Shown here one piece after another: positions 1-9,978 of a stretch of DNA of 64,000 nucleotides. Numbering within the stretch: the stretch's first letter is position 1; each line of letters starts with the position of its first letter. A program made the translations under genes and the position numbers. The notes beneath the pieces are model-generated. The model was not told where the DNA came from, searched no databases, and saw only the letters and a program-made list of their open reading frames with translations. Source of the stretch: Christiangramia sediminis (lineage in GTDB: Bacteria; Bacteroidota; Bacteroidia; Flavobacteriales; Flavobacteriaceae); the NCBI RefSeq assembly GCF_020552705.1, contig NZ_JAJBZG010000005.1, forward strand, positions 124,001 through 188,000, written 5' to 3'.

Positions 1-2040
1 TTTTCCTCCAAAATTTCCACCTGAACCAAATGTTAAGCGTTCCACACCATAGACTTCACCCACTTCATCTCTTATGGCATTGGTAATTTCAGGAGAACCA
101 AAATCGCGTTCTTCACCAGGTAACAAATTCACTCTAAGAGAGGCCTTATTATTTCCAGGCCCTACGCGACGAACTATATTTTGTACCACTTCTTTATTAC
201 CGGTTTGACGAGCGGTAAAATCTTCATTTACGCGCCATGCGGCATCTTCAACCATAGATATGATACTATCTGTCTTTTTAGGATTTGTTCCTTCCGGCAT
301 CAATAGATCAATACTAACCCTGTCACTTGCAATACTTGGGAAAAGTGTTACATTCACTACTCCACCCATTACTGAGCCAATAGTTAGAATAAACAAGGTG
401 ATTAGAATAGACAGACTCAAGAAACGATTGGCTACCGTTGCACGAATTACCGGTTCATATAGCCTATCCCGCAAATACTGCATAAAACGGTCACCGTATT
501 CGTTAAATTTCCTCAATTTCAGAAATAATTTCGCCAGACCCTTCTTTTTTTGTTTTTCTTCCTCAGTTTCCCTTACCAGAGCTTTGGAGTGCGCAATATG
601 AGCGGGGAGAATAATTAAAGCTTCAACCAGGGAAACCACCAGCGTCAAAATTACAACAGTACTAACCTCCCCAAAGAATTGACCTATACGGCTATCTAAA
701 AATAAGAAAGTGGAAAAAGCCAGAACGGTAGTAATTATTGCTGAAAGGATTGGCGGTAAAACTTCCAGAGTTCCGTCTATGGCTGCCTGTACAGGTTTTT
801 TACCTCTTTCATAATGCTGGTAAATATTTTCTGAAATCACAATACCGTCATCCACCAAGATCCCGATTACGATGATCATTCCAAAAAGAGAGAGTACATT
901 GATAGTCACACCAAATGACCCTGCAAAAATGAACATTCCTAAGAAAGAAATAGGCAACCCAAAAGCTACCCAAAATGCCAGACGAGTATTTAGGAAGAAT
1001 GATAGGAATAGCAATACCAGAATAATTCCAACAGCTCCATTTTCAATAAGCAGCTGTGTTCTTTGATTCAAAGTGATACTACGATCATCTTCTACAATGA
1101 TCTGCAGCGTATCGTTTTTCTGATTAAACTCTTCTACATAGGCACGCACTTTTTCGGCGGCAGAGATAAGGTCCTCATTATTGGTAGTGGAAATATTAAC
1201 ACTTACAGCAATTTGACCATTTATATAGGAAGCATTCGGTGTTTCTGAGAAACGGTCTCTAATTGTAGCTACATCATCTAATGTAACCGTAGTTCCATCA
1301 GGCTGAGACTTAACCACCAGGTTATTTAGTTCTTTACCGTAATAAGACCTGTTATCGGCTCGAATTAAAAAGTCTTCTTGCTGGGTTTTAATACTTCCAC
1401 CAGTAGTTAAAATATTTGCCTGAGATACAGCCTGTGCTACTTCAGTAAAAGTAAGATTATAAGCTAGCAGATCATTTTCGTTTACTGCGATCTCGATCTC
1501 TTCTTCGGGAAATCCTGACAATTCAATTTGCGAAAGGCCATCCATGTTACGCAAATCATATTCTATCTGCCTCCCAATTTGTTTAAGTGTGGCCAGGTCA
1601 ACCCCTTCTCCACTAACAAAAAAATCGAAAGTCTCTCTAATGTTTTCCTGCTTGGCGACGACCAGCGGCTCCATACCGGTTGGAAAGTTAGGGACGCGGT
1701 CTACCGCATTCTTAACTTCAGAAAGCATCACATCAATATTTTCATCAGCATCTATTTCTACGGTAATACTACCTCCATTTTCCCTGGAAACAGAGGTTAC
1801 CCGCTCAACTCCAACCAAACCTTTGAGGTTATCTTCAATTTTAAGAACAATACCTTCTTCTATTTCTTCAGGAGCTGCTCCAGGATACGCAATATTGATA
1901 TTGATTATTTCAGATTCTATCAGAGGAAAGAAAGATGACTGCATACGCAACATCCCTATCACCCCAAATATCAAAAAGGCGATAAGCATTATATTTACCG
2001 CTACGTGGTATTTGATAAAGTAACTGATGATCTTTCTCAT
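1..2040 (-). CDS. RND efflux permease (AcrB/HAE1-like), C-terminus cut by window edge
   Basis: The frame starts at the ATG at 2040 and stays open to base 1, giving about 680 N-terminal residues of a protein that is normally about 1000-1050 aa. A first membrane helix lies at residues 12-31, followed by a periplasmic porter domain and then the central membrane bundle. The motif ILVDDGIVISEN at about 392-403 matches the RND helix-4 segment carrying the two proton-relay aspartates. The start codon overlaps the stop of the membrane-fusion protein gene upstream (ATGA), so the two are translationally coupled as an efflux pair using proton-motive force. The family is clear. Substrate is not, because hydrophobe exporters of the HAE1 type carry very different drugs or lipids. 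No outer-membrane TolC-like gene is visible on this side. Confidence 0.93.
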   Translation of the reverse strand, partial: MRKIISYFIKYHVAVNIMLIAFLIFGVIGMLRMQSSFFPLIESEIININIAYPGAAPEEIEEGIVLKIEDNLKGLVGVERVTSVSRENGGSITVEIDADENIDVMLSEVKNAVDRVPNFPTGMEPLVVAKQENIRETFDFFVSGEGVDLATLKQIGRQIEYDLRNMDGLSQIELSGFPEEEIEIAVNENDLLAYNLTFTEVAQAVSQANILTTGGSIKTQQEDFLIRADNRSYYGKELNNLVVKSQPDGTTVTLDDVATIRDRFSETPNASYINGQIAVSVNISTTNNEDLISAAEKVRAYVEEFNQKNDTLQIIVEDDRSITLNQRTQLLIENGAVGIILVLLFLSFFLNTRLAFWVAFGLPISFLGMFIFAGSFGVTINVLSLFGMIIVIGILVDDGIVISENIYQHYERGKKPVQAAIDGTLEVLPPILSAIITTVLAFSTFLFLDSRIGQFFGEVSTVVILTLVVSLVEALIILPAHIAHSKALVRETEEEKQKKKGLAKLFLKLRKFNEYGDRFMQYLRDRLYEPVIRATVANRFLSLSILITLFILTIGSVMGGVVNVTLFPSIASDRVSIDLLMPEGTNPKKTDSIISMVEDAAWRVNEDFTARQTGNKEVVQNIVRRVGPGNNKASLRVNLLPGEERDFGSPEITNAIRDEVGEVYGVERLTFGSGGNFGGK

Positions 2041-3206
2041 TGACTAAGTCTTTCGGAATTCTTATCTGAATTATCCTTACTTCTGGTTTCACTTTCCTCG
2101 GCTATATTAACAGGCATACCGTTATAAGCCCCGGAAACCTGTCTGGATAATATAACTTCCCCGTTAGGAACTCCTTTGACCACGGCCTTCTTATCAGAAA
2201 AATAAACAGGATTTACTTCAATACTTTGTAATATTGAATCCTGCACTATAAAGATTTCATTTCTATCACTCACCAGGCTGCGATCTATTTCTATGGCATT
2301 TTCTTCTTTCTTCGCATCCAGATTGGCTTGCATATACATTCCTTCTTTAAGATTGCTACCTTCAACCTCAATAAAAACACTAACTGTTTGCGTAGCCTGA
2401 TCTATTCTGGCATTTATTCGACTAACACTACCCTGGTATGTTTTTGTAGCATTATTATTCGTGAGACTCACTTCTTCGCCAACCTGTAAAAGATCTGCGT
2501 ATTGTTTAGCGATAGAAACCTGGAGTTCATATACATCTGGATCTATAAATTCTCCTAACTTTTGCCCGTTTCTAATCAAAGTACCTTCGGTTACAAGTGC
2601 TTCCGTCAATACCCCATCAAACGGAGCCGATATACGGTATTTAACAAGACGCTGTTCTAAATTTTTAATGTTATAGTAAGCTGCATTGACCCCGCGACCA
2701 TTTACAAAATAACGTTCCTTATCGCTTTCCGGTTCAGGTAATGGCGGAATGGATCCATTCACATCAAAATTATTCAGATACTTCTGCCACTTATCAAAAA
2801 TATCTGGGTAATCCATACGCAAATCGGGCATTATTGCCGTGATTTGATTATAAAGATCGCTTTTAGCCGATTGCACACTTGCCGCATACTCTTCAGCATC
2901 TATTTTTAAAAGAGTCTGCCCTTTTTTATATGCTTGCCCAGGCTTGAATGGTTGTGAACTATAACGAAAAACTCCCTGTACTTCAGCAAAAAGCTCAACT
3001 CGTCTTTTGGCAACAAGATTTCCATTCGCAGGAATATTAATTGAAACAGTAGAATTTTGAATTGTATCTACAAAAACCGTTTTTACTGTTTTCTGAATAT
3101 TCGGTTTTGGTTGTTCTTTGCTATCTATAATAGCTTTTGCTGCGAAGATTGCAGCAATAATGAGCACAACGCCCAATATTGAGAGAATGATCTTGCGTTT
3201 ATCCAT
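2037..3206 (-). CDS. RND efflux periplasmic adaptor (membrane fusion protein)
   Basis: A 389-aa HlyD/AcrA-type adaptor. One N-terminal membrane anchor lies at about residues 5-26. It is followed by a barrel-sandwich (lipoyl-like) half around 60-105, a short helical hairpin, the second half of the sandwich around 195-225 (motif ISAPFDGVLTEALV) and a beta-barrel plus membrane-proximal domain. In the tripartite pump this protein bridges the inner-membrane permease to an outer-membrane channel. It is first in a two-gene unit with the RND permease, with a 4-nt start/stop overlap. The hairpin region (about 105-170) is short compared with AcrA, as is common in Bacteroidota adaptors. Identification rests on domain pattern and neighbourhood; the cargo is unknown. 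Confidence 0.9.
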   Translation of the reverse strand: MDKRKIILSILGVVLIIAAIFAAKAIIDSKEQPKPNIQKTVKTVFVDTIQNSTVSINIPANGNLVAKRRVELFAEVQGVFRYSSQPFKPGQAYKKGQTLLKIDAEEYAASVQSAKSDLYNQITAIMPDLRMDYPDIFDKWQKYLNNFDVNGSIPPLPEPESDKERYFVNGRGVNAAYYNIKNLEQRLVKYRISAPFDGVLTEALVTEGTLIRNGQKLGEFIDPDVYELQVSIAKQYADLLQVGEEVSLTNNNATKTYQGSVSRINARIDQATQTVSVFIEVEGSNLKEGMYMQANLDAKKEENAIEIDRSLVSDRNEIFIVQDSILQSIEVNPVYFSDKKAVVKGVPNGEVILSRQVSGAYNGMPVNIAEESETRSKDNSDKNSERLSQ

Positions 3207-3258
3207 AGTAGTACTAGGACTAAGCCTAGCCCCTATAGTTTAATTTGATTTAAAAAAT

Positions 3259-5175
3259 TTAGCTTATTTGTTCGATATCCAGCTGGATCTCTTCCCACTC
3301 TTGCATTAAACTTTCCAGTTTCTTTTTGGATTTATTATAATTTGTGAGAAAATCAGGTTTAGTAACTGTATCCTCATAATTATTTGCCAGTTGCTTATCT
3401 TTAGTCTTGAGCTCTTTTTCAAGTTTAGTAATACTTGCTTCGGTCTTACTAAGCTTATTCTTCAATCTTTTCATTTCCTTTTGATCTGAAAATGAAGTTT
3501 TCTCAGTACTGTTATTTTTGATTTTAGCAACTTTGGTCTTGTCCTTTTTTTCCACCGCTCTCATATCCTGCAGTTTTCTTTGCTCCAGGTAATAATCGAT
3601 ATCCCCAAGATATTCTTTGATCTTATGATTTCTAAATTCATAAACCCTGCTCGTAAGATTCTGAAGAAAATCACGATCGTGCGATACGATGATAAGTGTA
3701 CCTTCAAAATTATTTAAAGCATCCTTCAGGACGTTCTTGGATTTAATATCCAGGTGGTTGGTAGGCTCATCCATTACAAGAACGTTGAAAGGCTCCAGCA
3801 ACATTTTACAAAGCGCCAGTCGGTTTCGCTCTCCTCCTGAAAGCACTTTCACCTTCTTCTCTACTTCCTCACCTCTAAAAAGAAATGCGCCCAGCATATC
3901 TCTTACCTTGGTTCGGTTTGTTTCATTGGAAGCGTCTTCCATAGTTCTAAGAACCGTTTTCTCCCCGTCTAAATAATCAGATTGGTTTTGAGCAAAATAT
4001 CCAAGCTGTACATTATGTCCCAGCTTAAGTTTTCCTTCGTGTTTGACCTCTCCAATAATGATCTTTGCCAGGGTAGTTTTCCCCTGACCGTTCTGTCCCA
4101 CAAAAGCGATCTTGCTCTGGCGTTCAATTAAAAGATTCACATCTTTTAAAACCTTTTTTTCTTCATAAGATTTTTCAAGGTGTTCCGCTTCAATAACCAC
4201 TTTCCCTGGGTTCACAGAAACCGGAAAGTTCACACTCATCACTGAATTATCATCCTCATCAACTTCTATACGATCAACCTTGTCAAGTTTTTTGATAAGT
4301 GATTGCGCCATGGAAGCCTTACTGGCTTTAGCACGAAATTTATCAATCAGCTTCTCGGTATTTTCGATCTCTTTCTGCTGATTCTTTTGAGCCGCCAGCT
4401 GTTGTTCCCTAAGTTCTTTTCTGAATTCAATAAATTCTGAATAAGGCTTTCTATAATCGTAGATACTGCCTAAAGAAATTTCGATACTTCGATTGGTCAC
4501 ATTATTCAGGAACATCTTATCATGGGAAACTAGCATGACAGAGCCTGCATAGTTATTCAGGAAGCTTTCCAGCCAGATGATACTTTCAATATCCAGGTGG
4601 TTGGTAGGCTCATCCAGAAGTAAGATATCGTTATTCTGAAGTAAAAGCTTGGCAAGTTCAATTCTCATTCGCCATCCTCCTGAGAAAGTTTCGGTAAGTT
4701 TATCAAAATCTTCTCTTTCAAAACCCAGTCCCTGGAGTACTTTTTCAGTCTCCCCTTCATAATTATATCCGCCAATGATCTCGTATTGATGGGTGATCTC
4801 ACTTAGATCCTGAATAAGGTCATTATAAGACTCGCTTTCGTAATCTGTCCTGGTAGCCAGCTGATCATTGATCACGGCCATTTTTGATTCCAGCTTCATT
4901 ATTTCTTCAAAAGCTTGATGAGCTTCAGAAATTACAGTCCTTCCTTTTTCAAAGTCCAGGTCCTGTTTTAAGAAACCAATTTTAAGTTCCTTGTCTTTCG
5001 CGATCTGTCCCGAATCATATTCCTGTTCTTCCGAAATTATCTTTAATAAAGTAGATTTTCCAGCACCATTTTTCCCAATAAGACCAACCCTGTCCCCGGC
5101 TCCAAGCCTGAAACTAATTTTTTTAAAGAGGTATTCCCCCTGAAAGGAGATCGAAAGATTATGAATATTCAGCAT
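3259..5175 (-). CDS. ABC-F family ATPase
   Basis: A 638-aa soluble protein with two ABC domains in tandem and no membrane segments, the hallmark of ABC-F translation factors. The first Walker A is GKNGAGKST (about 36-44) and the second GQNGQGKTT (about 358-366). ABC signatures are FSGGWRMRIELAK and LSGGERNRLALCK, and both Walker B motifs read DEPTNHLD. A charged linker separates the domains and a lysine-rich coiled coil fills about 545-638, as in the Uup branch. ABC-F proteins bind the ribosomal E site or act on branched DNA intermediates (Uup); which role applies cannot be told from sequence. It stands alone, divergent from the DUF983 gene. Confidence 0.93.
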   Translation of the reverse strand: MLNIHNLSISFQGEYLFKKISFRLGAGDRVGLIGKNGAGKSTLLKIISEEQEYDSGQIAKDKELKIGFLKQDLDFEKGRTVISEAHQAFEEIMKLESKMAVINDQLATRTDYESESYNDLIQDLSEITHQYEIIGGYNYEGETEKVLQGLGFEREDFDKLTETFSGGWRMRIELAKLLLQNNDILLLDEPTNHLDIESIIWLESFLNNYAGSVMLVSHDKMFLNNVTNRSIEISLGSIYDYRKPYSEFIEFRKELREQQLAAQKNQQKEIENTEKLIDKFRAKASKASMAQSLIKKLDKVDRIEVDEDDNSVMSVNFPVSVNPGKVVIEAEHLEKSYEEKKVLKDVNLLIERQSKIAFVGQNGQGKTTLAKIIIGEVKHEGKLKLGHNVQLGYFAQNQSDYLDGEKTVLRTMEDASNETNRTKVRDMLGAFLFRGEEVEKKVKVLSGGERNRLALCKMLLEPFNVLVMDEPTNHLDIKSKNVLKDALNNFEGTLIIVSHDRDFLQNLTSRVYEFRNHKIKEYLGDIDYYLEQRKLQDMRAVEKKDKTKVAKIKNNSTEKTSFSDQKEMKRLKNKLSKTEASITKLEKELKTKDKQLANNYEDTVTKPDFLTNYNKSKKKLESLMQEWEEIQLDIEQIS

Positions 5176-5194
5176 TTGTACTTTATGTAACTTT

Positions 5195-5222
5195 TTGATT
5201 GCTGCAAAGATGCTTAAATTTG
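5195..5222 (+). promoter_or_regulatory. Bacteroidota-type promoter for the DUF983 gene
   Basis: TTG at 5195-5197 and TAAATTTG at 5215-5222 are separated by 17 nt and lie 18 nt before the ATG at 5241. This matches the known Bacteroidota sigma pattern (TTTG, spacer, TAnnTTTG). Confidence 0.5.
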
Positions 5223-5240
5223 TAATGCAAAAAAAATGAT

Positions 5241-5627
5241 ATGAAATTTCTTAAAGGCTCTAAAATCTATAGTATTTTAACTGGAAACTGCCCTGTTTGT
5301 CATGAAGAAAGTATGTATGTTGAATCCAACCCATATAAACTTAATAAGGTTTTCCAGATGCATGAGCGCTGCAGCAATTGTAATACTAAATATAAGATTG
5401 AACCATCTTTTTTTTACGGGGCGATGTACGTGAGCTACGCTGTGGGAATTGCTTTTTCTGTCGCTGCCTTTATCATTGCGCATATTTTTCTAAATGCCAG
5501 CTTACTAGTCTCTTTTTTTGCCATCGTAGGCACCCTGATAGTCTTTATGCCTGTTATTATGAGACTTTCCCGAAATATCTGGATAAACTTCTTCCTTAGC
5601 TATAAAGAAAATGCAGGCAAAGCTTAA
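5241..5627 (+). CDS. DUF983 family membrane protein
   Basis: A 128-aa protein with two CxxC pairs (C17/C20 and C44/C47) forming a likely zinc ribbon at the N-terminus, followed by two membrane helices at about 58-80 and 84-107. This is the DUF983 layout. The family is widespread in Bacteroidota and Alphaproteobacteria, and its molecular role is not established. Its last 4 bases overlap the end of the convergent FAD oxidoreductase gene, so the two share no spacer for separate terminators. Start chosen at the ATG below a promoter-like TAAATTTG. Confidence 0.85.
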   Translation: MKFLKGSKIYSILTGNCPVCHEESMYVESNPYKLNKVFQMHERCSNCNTKYKIEPSFFYGAMYVSYAVGIAFSVAAFIIAHIFLNASLLVSFFAIVGTLIVFMPVIMRLSRNIWINFFLSYKENAGKA

Positions 5628-6676
5628 TTTATATTATAGTGTTTTTTAGTAAAACGCGCTAAGTCAATTTCCGGATCAAGACTTGTTTCTTCTAGGATAT
5701 TATTAAGTAGTGCTGTTGCCATCACAGGTGCAATCAGGACTCCCCTGCTTCCAAAACCATTACAACAATGCATATTTTCAATTTCTGGATGAGAGCCAAC
5801 CAGGGGACGCCTGTCTGAAACCGCCGGACGTATACCTGCCACCTGATCTACCACTTCAAAATCACATTTAATTAATTTTTTTAATTCATTTACCAAACGT
5901 TCTCTTGCTCCCGTAGTAATTTCAGGTGTTTTATCTATATGGTCATAAGTAGCTCCAGCCTTATATAGATTATTTCCCAGAGGCATCAGAAAGACAGAAG
6001 ATTTTATCGCAAAATCCACCTTCAGCTCTTCCGAATGAATAGTTATGTATTCTCCTTTATTTCCCCGAAGCGGTAAGTAATTAAAGAAAGGATTTTTCTT
6101 AAGTCCGAAGCCTTCACAAAAAATGATCCTTTTAGATCTTAGCCCTCGATATTCAAAATAATCCTGCTCTATTTTCAATTCAAGATATTTAAAGCGTTCT
6201 TCTATAAGAACTTCCTTTAAATAAGATTTGTAGTTATTTAGCAAGTTTTCAGTAGCTATATTACCGGTTCTAAGAACTTTCCCAAAGGAGAATTCCGCAT
6301 TTAAATTTGGGTTTGAATTCTTTATAATTTCGGGATGAAGAAAAGAGGATAATTTAGGTTTATCCAGAGCCACAAACCATTCATTTTGTTCCTCTATAGA
6401 ATGAAATCGGCGATATATATTCCATTCGTAAATCAATTTTACATTTAATTTACGTTCAAGGCTGCCATAAAAAGGCAAAGCTTTCTCCAATTGTTCAGCA
6501 GCATTCCAGGCAGGTGTAAAACGCTTTAAGATGACGGGATTAAAAATACCACCGGCAACGTAAGATGATCTCTGAGAATTATCTTCAAAAATAACAAAAG
6601 ACTTGTTCCTTTTCTCCAGTTCTTCTGCGACGGCCAGGCCACTTAATCCCAGACCAACAATAATATAATCCAACAT
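5624..6676 (-). CDS. FAD-dependent oxidoreductase (DAO family)
   Basis: A 350-aa D-amino-acid-oxidase-type flavoprotein. The dinucleotide-binding motif GLGLSG is at residues 8-13, followed by the acidic end of strand 2 (VIFED). The C-terminal part carries GIRPAVSDRRPLVG and GFGSRGVLIAP, the second FAD contact typical of DAO and MnmC-like enzymes. In flavobacteria this gene often sits beside gldN, but there is no known functional link to gliding. The substrate cannot be read from sequence; the resemblance is closest to the MnmC oxidase half and to glycine-oxidase-like enzymes. It ends face to face with the DUF983 gene. Confidence 0.85.
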   Translation of the reverse strand: MLDYIIVGLGLSGLAVAEELEKRNKSFVIFEDNSQRSSYVAGGIFNPVILKRFTPAWNAAEQLEKALPFYGSLERKLNVKLIYEWNIYRRFHSIEEQNEWFVALDKPKLSSFLHPEIIKNSNPNLNAEFSFGKVLRTGNIATENLLNNYKSYLKEVLIEERFKYLELKIEQDYFEYRGLRSKRIIFCEGFGLKKNPFFNYLPLRGNKGEYITIHSEELKVDFAIKSSVFLMPLGNNLYKAGATYDHIDKTPEITTGARERLVNELKKLIKCDFEVVDQVAGIRPAVSDRRPLVGSHPEIENMHCCNGFGSRGVLIAPVMATALLNNILEETSLDPEIDLARFTKKHYNIN

Positions 6677-6722
6677 GGGTTAAAGATATTAAGGCTTTTT
6701 ATGAATATCCAAAAAAGCACAT

Positions 6723-6748
6723 AAAAAAAGGCACTCTAAAAGAGTGCC
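6723..6748 (-). terminator. Rho-independent terminator after gldN
   Basis: A perfect 8-bp stem GGCACTCT/AGAGTGCC (6730-6737 with 6741-6748) and a 3-nt loop are followed, on the minus strand, by seven T residues (6729-6723). It lies 27 nt past the gldN stop and closes the gldKLMN unit. Confidence 0.9.
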
Positions 6749-6774
6749 TTTGTAGTATATATATTCTTATGAAA

Positions 6775-7668
6775 TTAGTAACTCCACATATCCTGTTCAA
6801 AGTTTCTGATTTGTTCTTTGATACGTTGGGATTCTAGTAATTGCATAAAGGCATTATCTGCAATATACTCATCGATCTCACGGTCTCCCTGGACGTTATC
6901 TTCTTTGTAGATGACTCCGTCAAATCTTCGCGAATTCAATAAATGATCAAAAGATATTTCCTGTGAGGTATTCCCTCCAGTGAAAACTTTAGCTTCATGA
7001 AGAATTTCTCTCGCATCTGGATACCACACCCAGAATAATTCTACAAGGTCAGTTTGCCCTGAATCTATAAAGTTAACATCTGGCGCCACAGGGGCGATCC
7101 CTAATAATCTATATTTCAATTCAGCTAATCTCTTATCGAAATACCACATTCCTCGAATATGATATTCGGCAATATCGGCCGCACCAAGATCACGACGATC
7201 AATAAACTGAGCATCTACCTCTTCACCGGCATTATATTGTTCAATACCAAGATCTGTGGTATCCACCTTAGATAAGGTAGCCCCAATATCTTTCAGAGTA
7301 CGTTTTTCGGTAAAATATGAATCCGCATAAACGTTTTCGATCTTACCTTCCTTAATACCTTTTACAAGAACATCGTAAAGAGATCTCCTGTTTGTACCAA
7401 TGTTATTGGTATCAATTGGGTAATAAAGAGGGAAATTTACTCTTTCATCAAGATCAACGATCTCCCAGGTCCCTTTAGACCACAAGATATCACGATCTCC
7501 AACATAACCATATTCTAATGGTTTATCTTCTGCATCTACTAATGCCTGAGCTTCCGATTTTTTCCCGATATCATCAGGTTTATCCGCGTTCAGTATGTTT
7601 GCCTGACCGAAAGAAGATATACCCAGCATCATCACAAAACCATATACAAAAAATTCTTTCTTGCTCAT
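6775..7668 (-). CDS. gldN: Gliding motility / type IX secretion protein GldN
   Basis: A 297-aa exported protein with a signal peptide (about residues 1-22, ending SFGQ) and the GldN/PorN layout, rich in Trp, Asp and Tyr. With GldK it forms the periplasmic ring of the type IX secretion system (T9SS) and joins it to the GldLM motor, which drives secretion and gliding in Bacteroidota. It is the last gene of gldK-gldL-gldM-gldN, 11 nt after gldM, and is followed by a clear terminator. Length and order agree with Flavobacterium johnsoniae. Confidence 0.95.
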   Translation of the reverse strand: MSKKEFFVYGFVMMLGISSFGQANILNADKPDDIGKKSEAQALVDAEDKPLEYGYVGDRDILWSKGTWEIVDLDERVNFPLYYPIDTNNIGTNRRSLYDVLVKGIKEGKIENVYADSYFTEKRTLKDIGATLSKVDTTDLGIEQYNAGEEVDAQFIDRRDLGAADIAEYHIRGMWYFDKRLAELKYRLLGIAPVAPDVNFIDSGQTDLVELFWVWYPDAREILHEAKVFTGGNTSQEISFDHLLNSRRFDGVIYKEDNVQGDREIDEYIADNAFMQLLESQRIKEQIRNFEQDMWSY

Positions 7669-7679
7669 TTTAAAATATT

Positions 7680-9221
7680 TTAGTTTGTAAGCTCTATCAC
7701 TACGGGAGCTACTTTTTTAAGCTTATAGCTTGAGTTTCCTGCAAGAGAAGCATTGATATCATAAATAGTAACCGACTCACCTCTACCAGCTCTTCTTAAA
7801 GCATTTTGAGCAGCACCATCTAGTTTGTTTCCATTCACAACCACCGTAGGTTGTCCTGGTACTTTGAATTTAAATCCGGTTACGTTAAGATTAAGGTCAA
7901 AATCGAAATCTGGTAAATTAGCACCAACCGTTGCGATCTCAAGGCTATTTCTTTGCATGGAAACAGCACCGTCTTCACCACGAATGGTTCCTACAGGTCT
8001 TGGAATATCTTTTACTCTGAAGGACTTCTTATCTGAAACAGTTTTACCTCCTGGAAGCGTACCACTAACACTAATGGTTACTTCTCTTGCCTGTAAAGTA
8101 GTTACATCCATAAGATAACTTCCCGCACCACCAGACTGTCTAAGACCCGGAGCATTAGCACTTACACTGCTTACGCCAGGAATAGAAATCGTCATTGGGT
8201 TTTGTACACCACGATACACGACGTTCATCTTGTCTGCAGAAATAACTGCTGAGTTTGGCAAAGGAATTACGTTATAAGAATCAGAGATTGGAATACTTTT
8301 CAATGAATCATTTTCCATGTATTTAAGCTCTCCGGTAATTTTTTGCTCCCCAACATTTCCTGCAGGGAATTCTAACATTACCTGTCCTGCCTGAGTATTC
8401 TCTACTTCTTTCCCGTTTATTACAACGTTCTCAAACTGAAGTGTATTATCAAATCGACCTAATACTACTTTCCCAGTAAAATTCTCTCCACTAAAGAAAG
8501 CTGGTTTACTCGGAATTACAATGGCCTGATAGTTCTTTAAAGAAACATCACTCTGAAGCTGACCCGAAAGCATGGAAGAAAGAATTTCACTTTCTGTGCT
8601 CTTAATATCGGCTTGCATTTGAGTAAGCTGAGTAATGGACGCTACCAAAGGAAATCCTTCGAAACGATATTTTAACCAGGGTACTTTTGCCCCTTCAACA
8701 TTTTCAGGTTCCGTTGCAAATTCTCTTTGAATATTTACCTTGCTTGCAATAGCCGGGTATTCCCCACTAAGTATTTCAGAAATATTTTCTCTGTACTGTT
8801 CGATATTGTTCAAGAATTCTTCTCCTTTTGGAGAAATTCTACCACTCTGGAAGAACATTTCATCCATTGCGCTAGACTGATCCATAGTTTCATAATCTGT
8901 AGGATCATCTACAGAAGTCTTTAATTCATTCTTGATCCCTTCAATATATTCATTAAGATTTGAAGAAAGTTCATGAATTCTATCTGCATCTTCCTTAATG
9001 GAAGTATATTTTGCTGGTTGCTCTTCTACCTTGGTAGCAAGCCCAGCCATCAATGCATTATTTCTTTCAGCATAATTAGCTGTAGATGCATTTAATTTTT
9101 CGTTCATTAATCCAAAAGCAGTAAGTACTTCTTTGGACATATTTAGTGCCATCATGGCGATGAAAACCAGGTACATTAGGTTAATCATCTTCTGCCTTGG
9201 CGATTGTTTTCCGGATGCCAT
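7680..9221 (-). CDS. gldM: Gliding motility / T9SS motor protein GldM
   Basis: A 513-aa protein beginning with the conserved segment SPRQKMINLMYLVFIAMMAL. This is the single N-terminal membrane helix (about 13-31), through which two GldM copies pass the GldL ring. The long periplasmic part (about 35-513) forms the rod of four domains that reaches to the GldK-GldN ring. GldLM is a proton-driven motor. The 50-nt gap from gldL and 11-nt gap to gldN support one transcript. Length is that of the family. Confidence 0.96.
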   Translation of the reverse strand: MASGKQSPRQKMINLMYLVFIAMMALNMSKEVLTAFGLMNEKLNASTANYAERNNALMAGLATKVEEQPAKYTSIKEDADRIHELSSNLNEYIEGIKNELKTSVDDPTDYETMDQSSAMDEMFFQSGRISPKGEEFLNNIEQYRENISEILSGEYPAIASKVNIQREFATEPENVEGAKVPWLKYRFEGFPLVASITQLTQMQADIKSTESEILSSMLSGQLQSDVSLKNYQAIVIPSKPAFFSGENFTGKVVLGRFDNTLQFENVVINGKEVENTQAGQVMLEFPAGNVGEQKITGELKYMENDSLKSIPISDSYNVIPLPNSAVISADKMNVVYRGVQNPMTISIPGVSSVSANAPGLRQSGGAGSYLMDVTTLQAREVTISVSGTLPGGKTVSDKKSFRVKDIPRPVGTIRGEDGAVSMQRNSLEIATVGANLPDFDFDLNLNVTGFKFKVPGQPTVVVNGNKLDGAAQNALRRAGRGESVTIYDINASLAGNSSYKLKKVAPVVIELTN

Positions 9222-9271
9222 GTCTAATTATTTATTTTGAAATTAATAAAACAGCTTAATTGAAAAATCAA

Positions 9272-9919
9272 TTAGACTCTTGGTTTTCCGTTCATTGCAG
9301 TTAACATTCCTCCATAAACATTGTTTAAAGAAGCCATATTATTTGCAAGTGAATCCATTTGTATTTTTAGTTTTCCAGCGTTTTCAGCTACTTCCTGATT
9401 AACCTCTGCCTGTTTGGCTGCAGATTCAACCTGAGCTTTATAAATATTGTTCAATGTCTCCATTTGAGCGGCAGCAACACCTAATTCTTCACTGTACTTC
9501 TTTTGAGAAGCCATAGAGTCTACGGTAGGGGCTATACCTTTAGCGGCTCCTTCAAAATTTTTAATACTTTCTCCTAAGGAAGACATAAGATTTGCATCAA
9601 GCTTAGCTTCTTTAAGCATAGCATCTAATTTTTTAGAAAGCATTCCTTCAGCTTCCTTCTCTTCAGCAACTACTACATCTCTTCTTCTGCCCTCACCACC
9701 GGCAAGTTCAGGATATACTAAAGACCAGTCCAGGTCATCATCTACTGGTTCAAATGCAGAATAAGCAAATACAAGTGCTTCTACTACAAGACCTAAAATT
9801 AACATTGGATTTCCTCCAGGCCAGTGCATAATTTTAAACAGGGCACCTAGTATAACTACAGATGCTCCCAGACCATACACCATGTTGGTCACCTTTTTTG
9901 TTCCTCTTGAATTTGCCAT
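9272..9919 (-). CDS. gldL: Gliding motility / T9SS motor protein GldL
   Basis: A 215-aa inner-membrane protein with two membrane helices near the N-terminus (about 12-30 and 36-57). The segment KIMHWPGGNPML between and within them is the family hallmark. A helical, coiled-coil-rich cytoplasmic tail follows (about 90-215). In the motor, five GldL subunits surround two GldM helices and use the proton-motive force. It sits between gldK and gldM. Confidence 0.96.
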   Translation of the reverse strand: MANSRGTKKVTNMVYGLGASVVILGALFKIMHWPGGNPMLILGLVVEALVFAYSAFEPVDDDLDWSLVYPELAGGEGRRRDVVVAEEKEAEGMLSKKLDAMLKEAKLDANLMSSLGESIKNFEGAAKGIAPTVDSMASQKKYSEELGVAAAQMETLNNIYKAQVESAAKQAEVNQEVAENAGKLKIQMDSLANNMASLNNVYGGMLTAMNGKPRV

Positions 9920-9978
9920 AACTCTAATGTTTAGATTTTCTTGATTGTTTTATTGATAGGTTTAAGTTCTAATTTTAA

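Noticed and set aside
1910-2092. 60-codon minus-strand frame at the RND start
   Set aside because: It is a shadow of the RND permease start in another frame.
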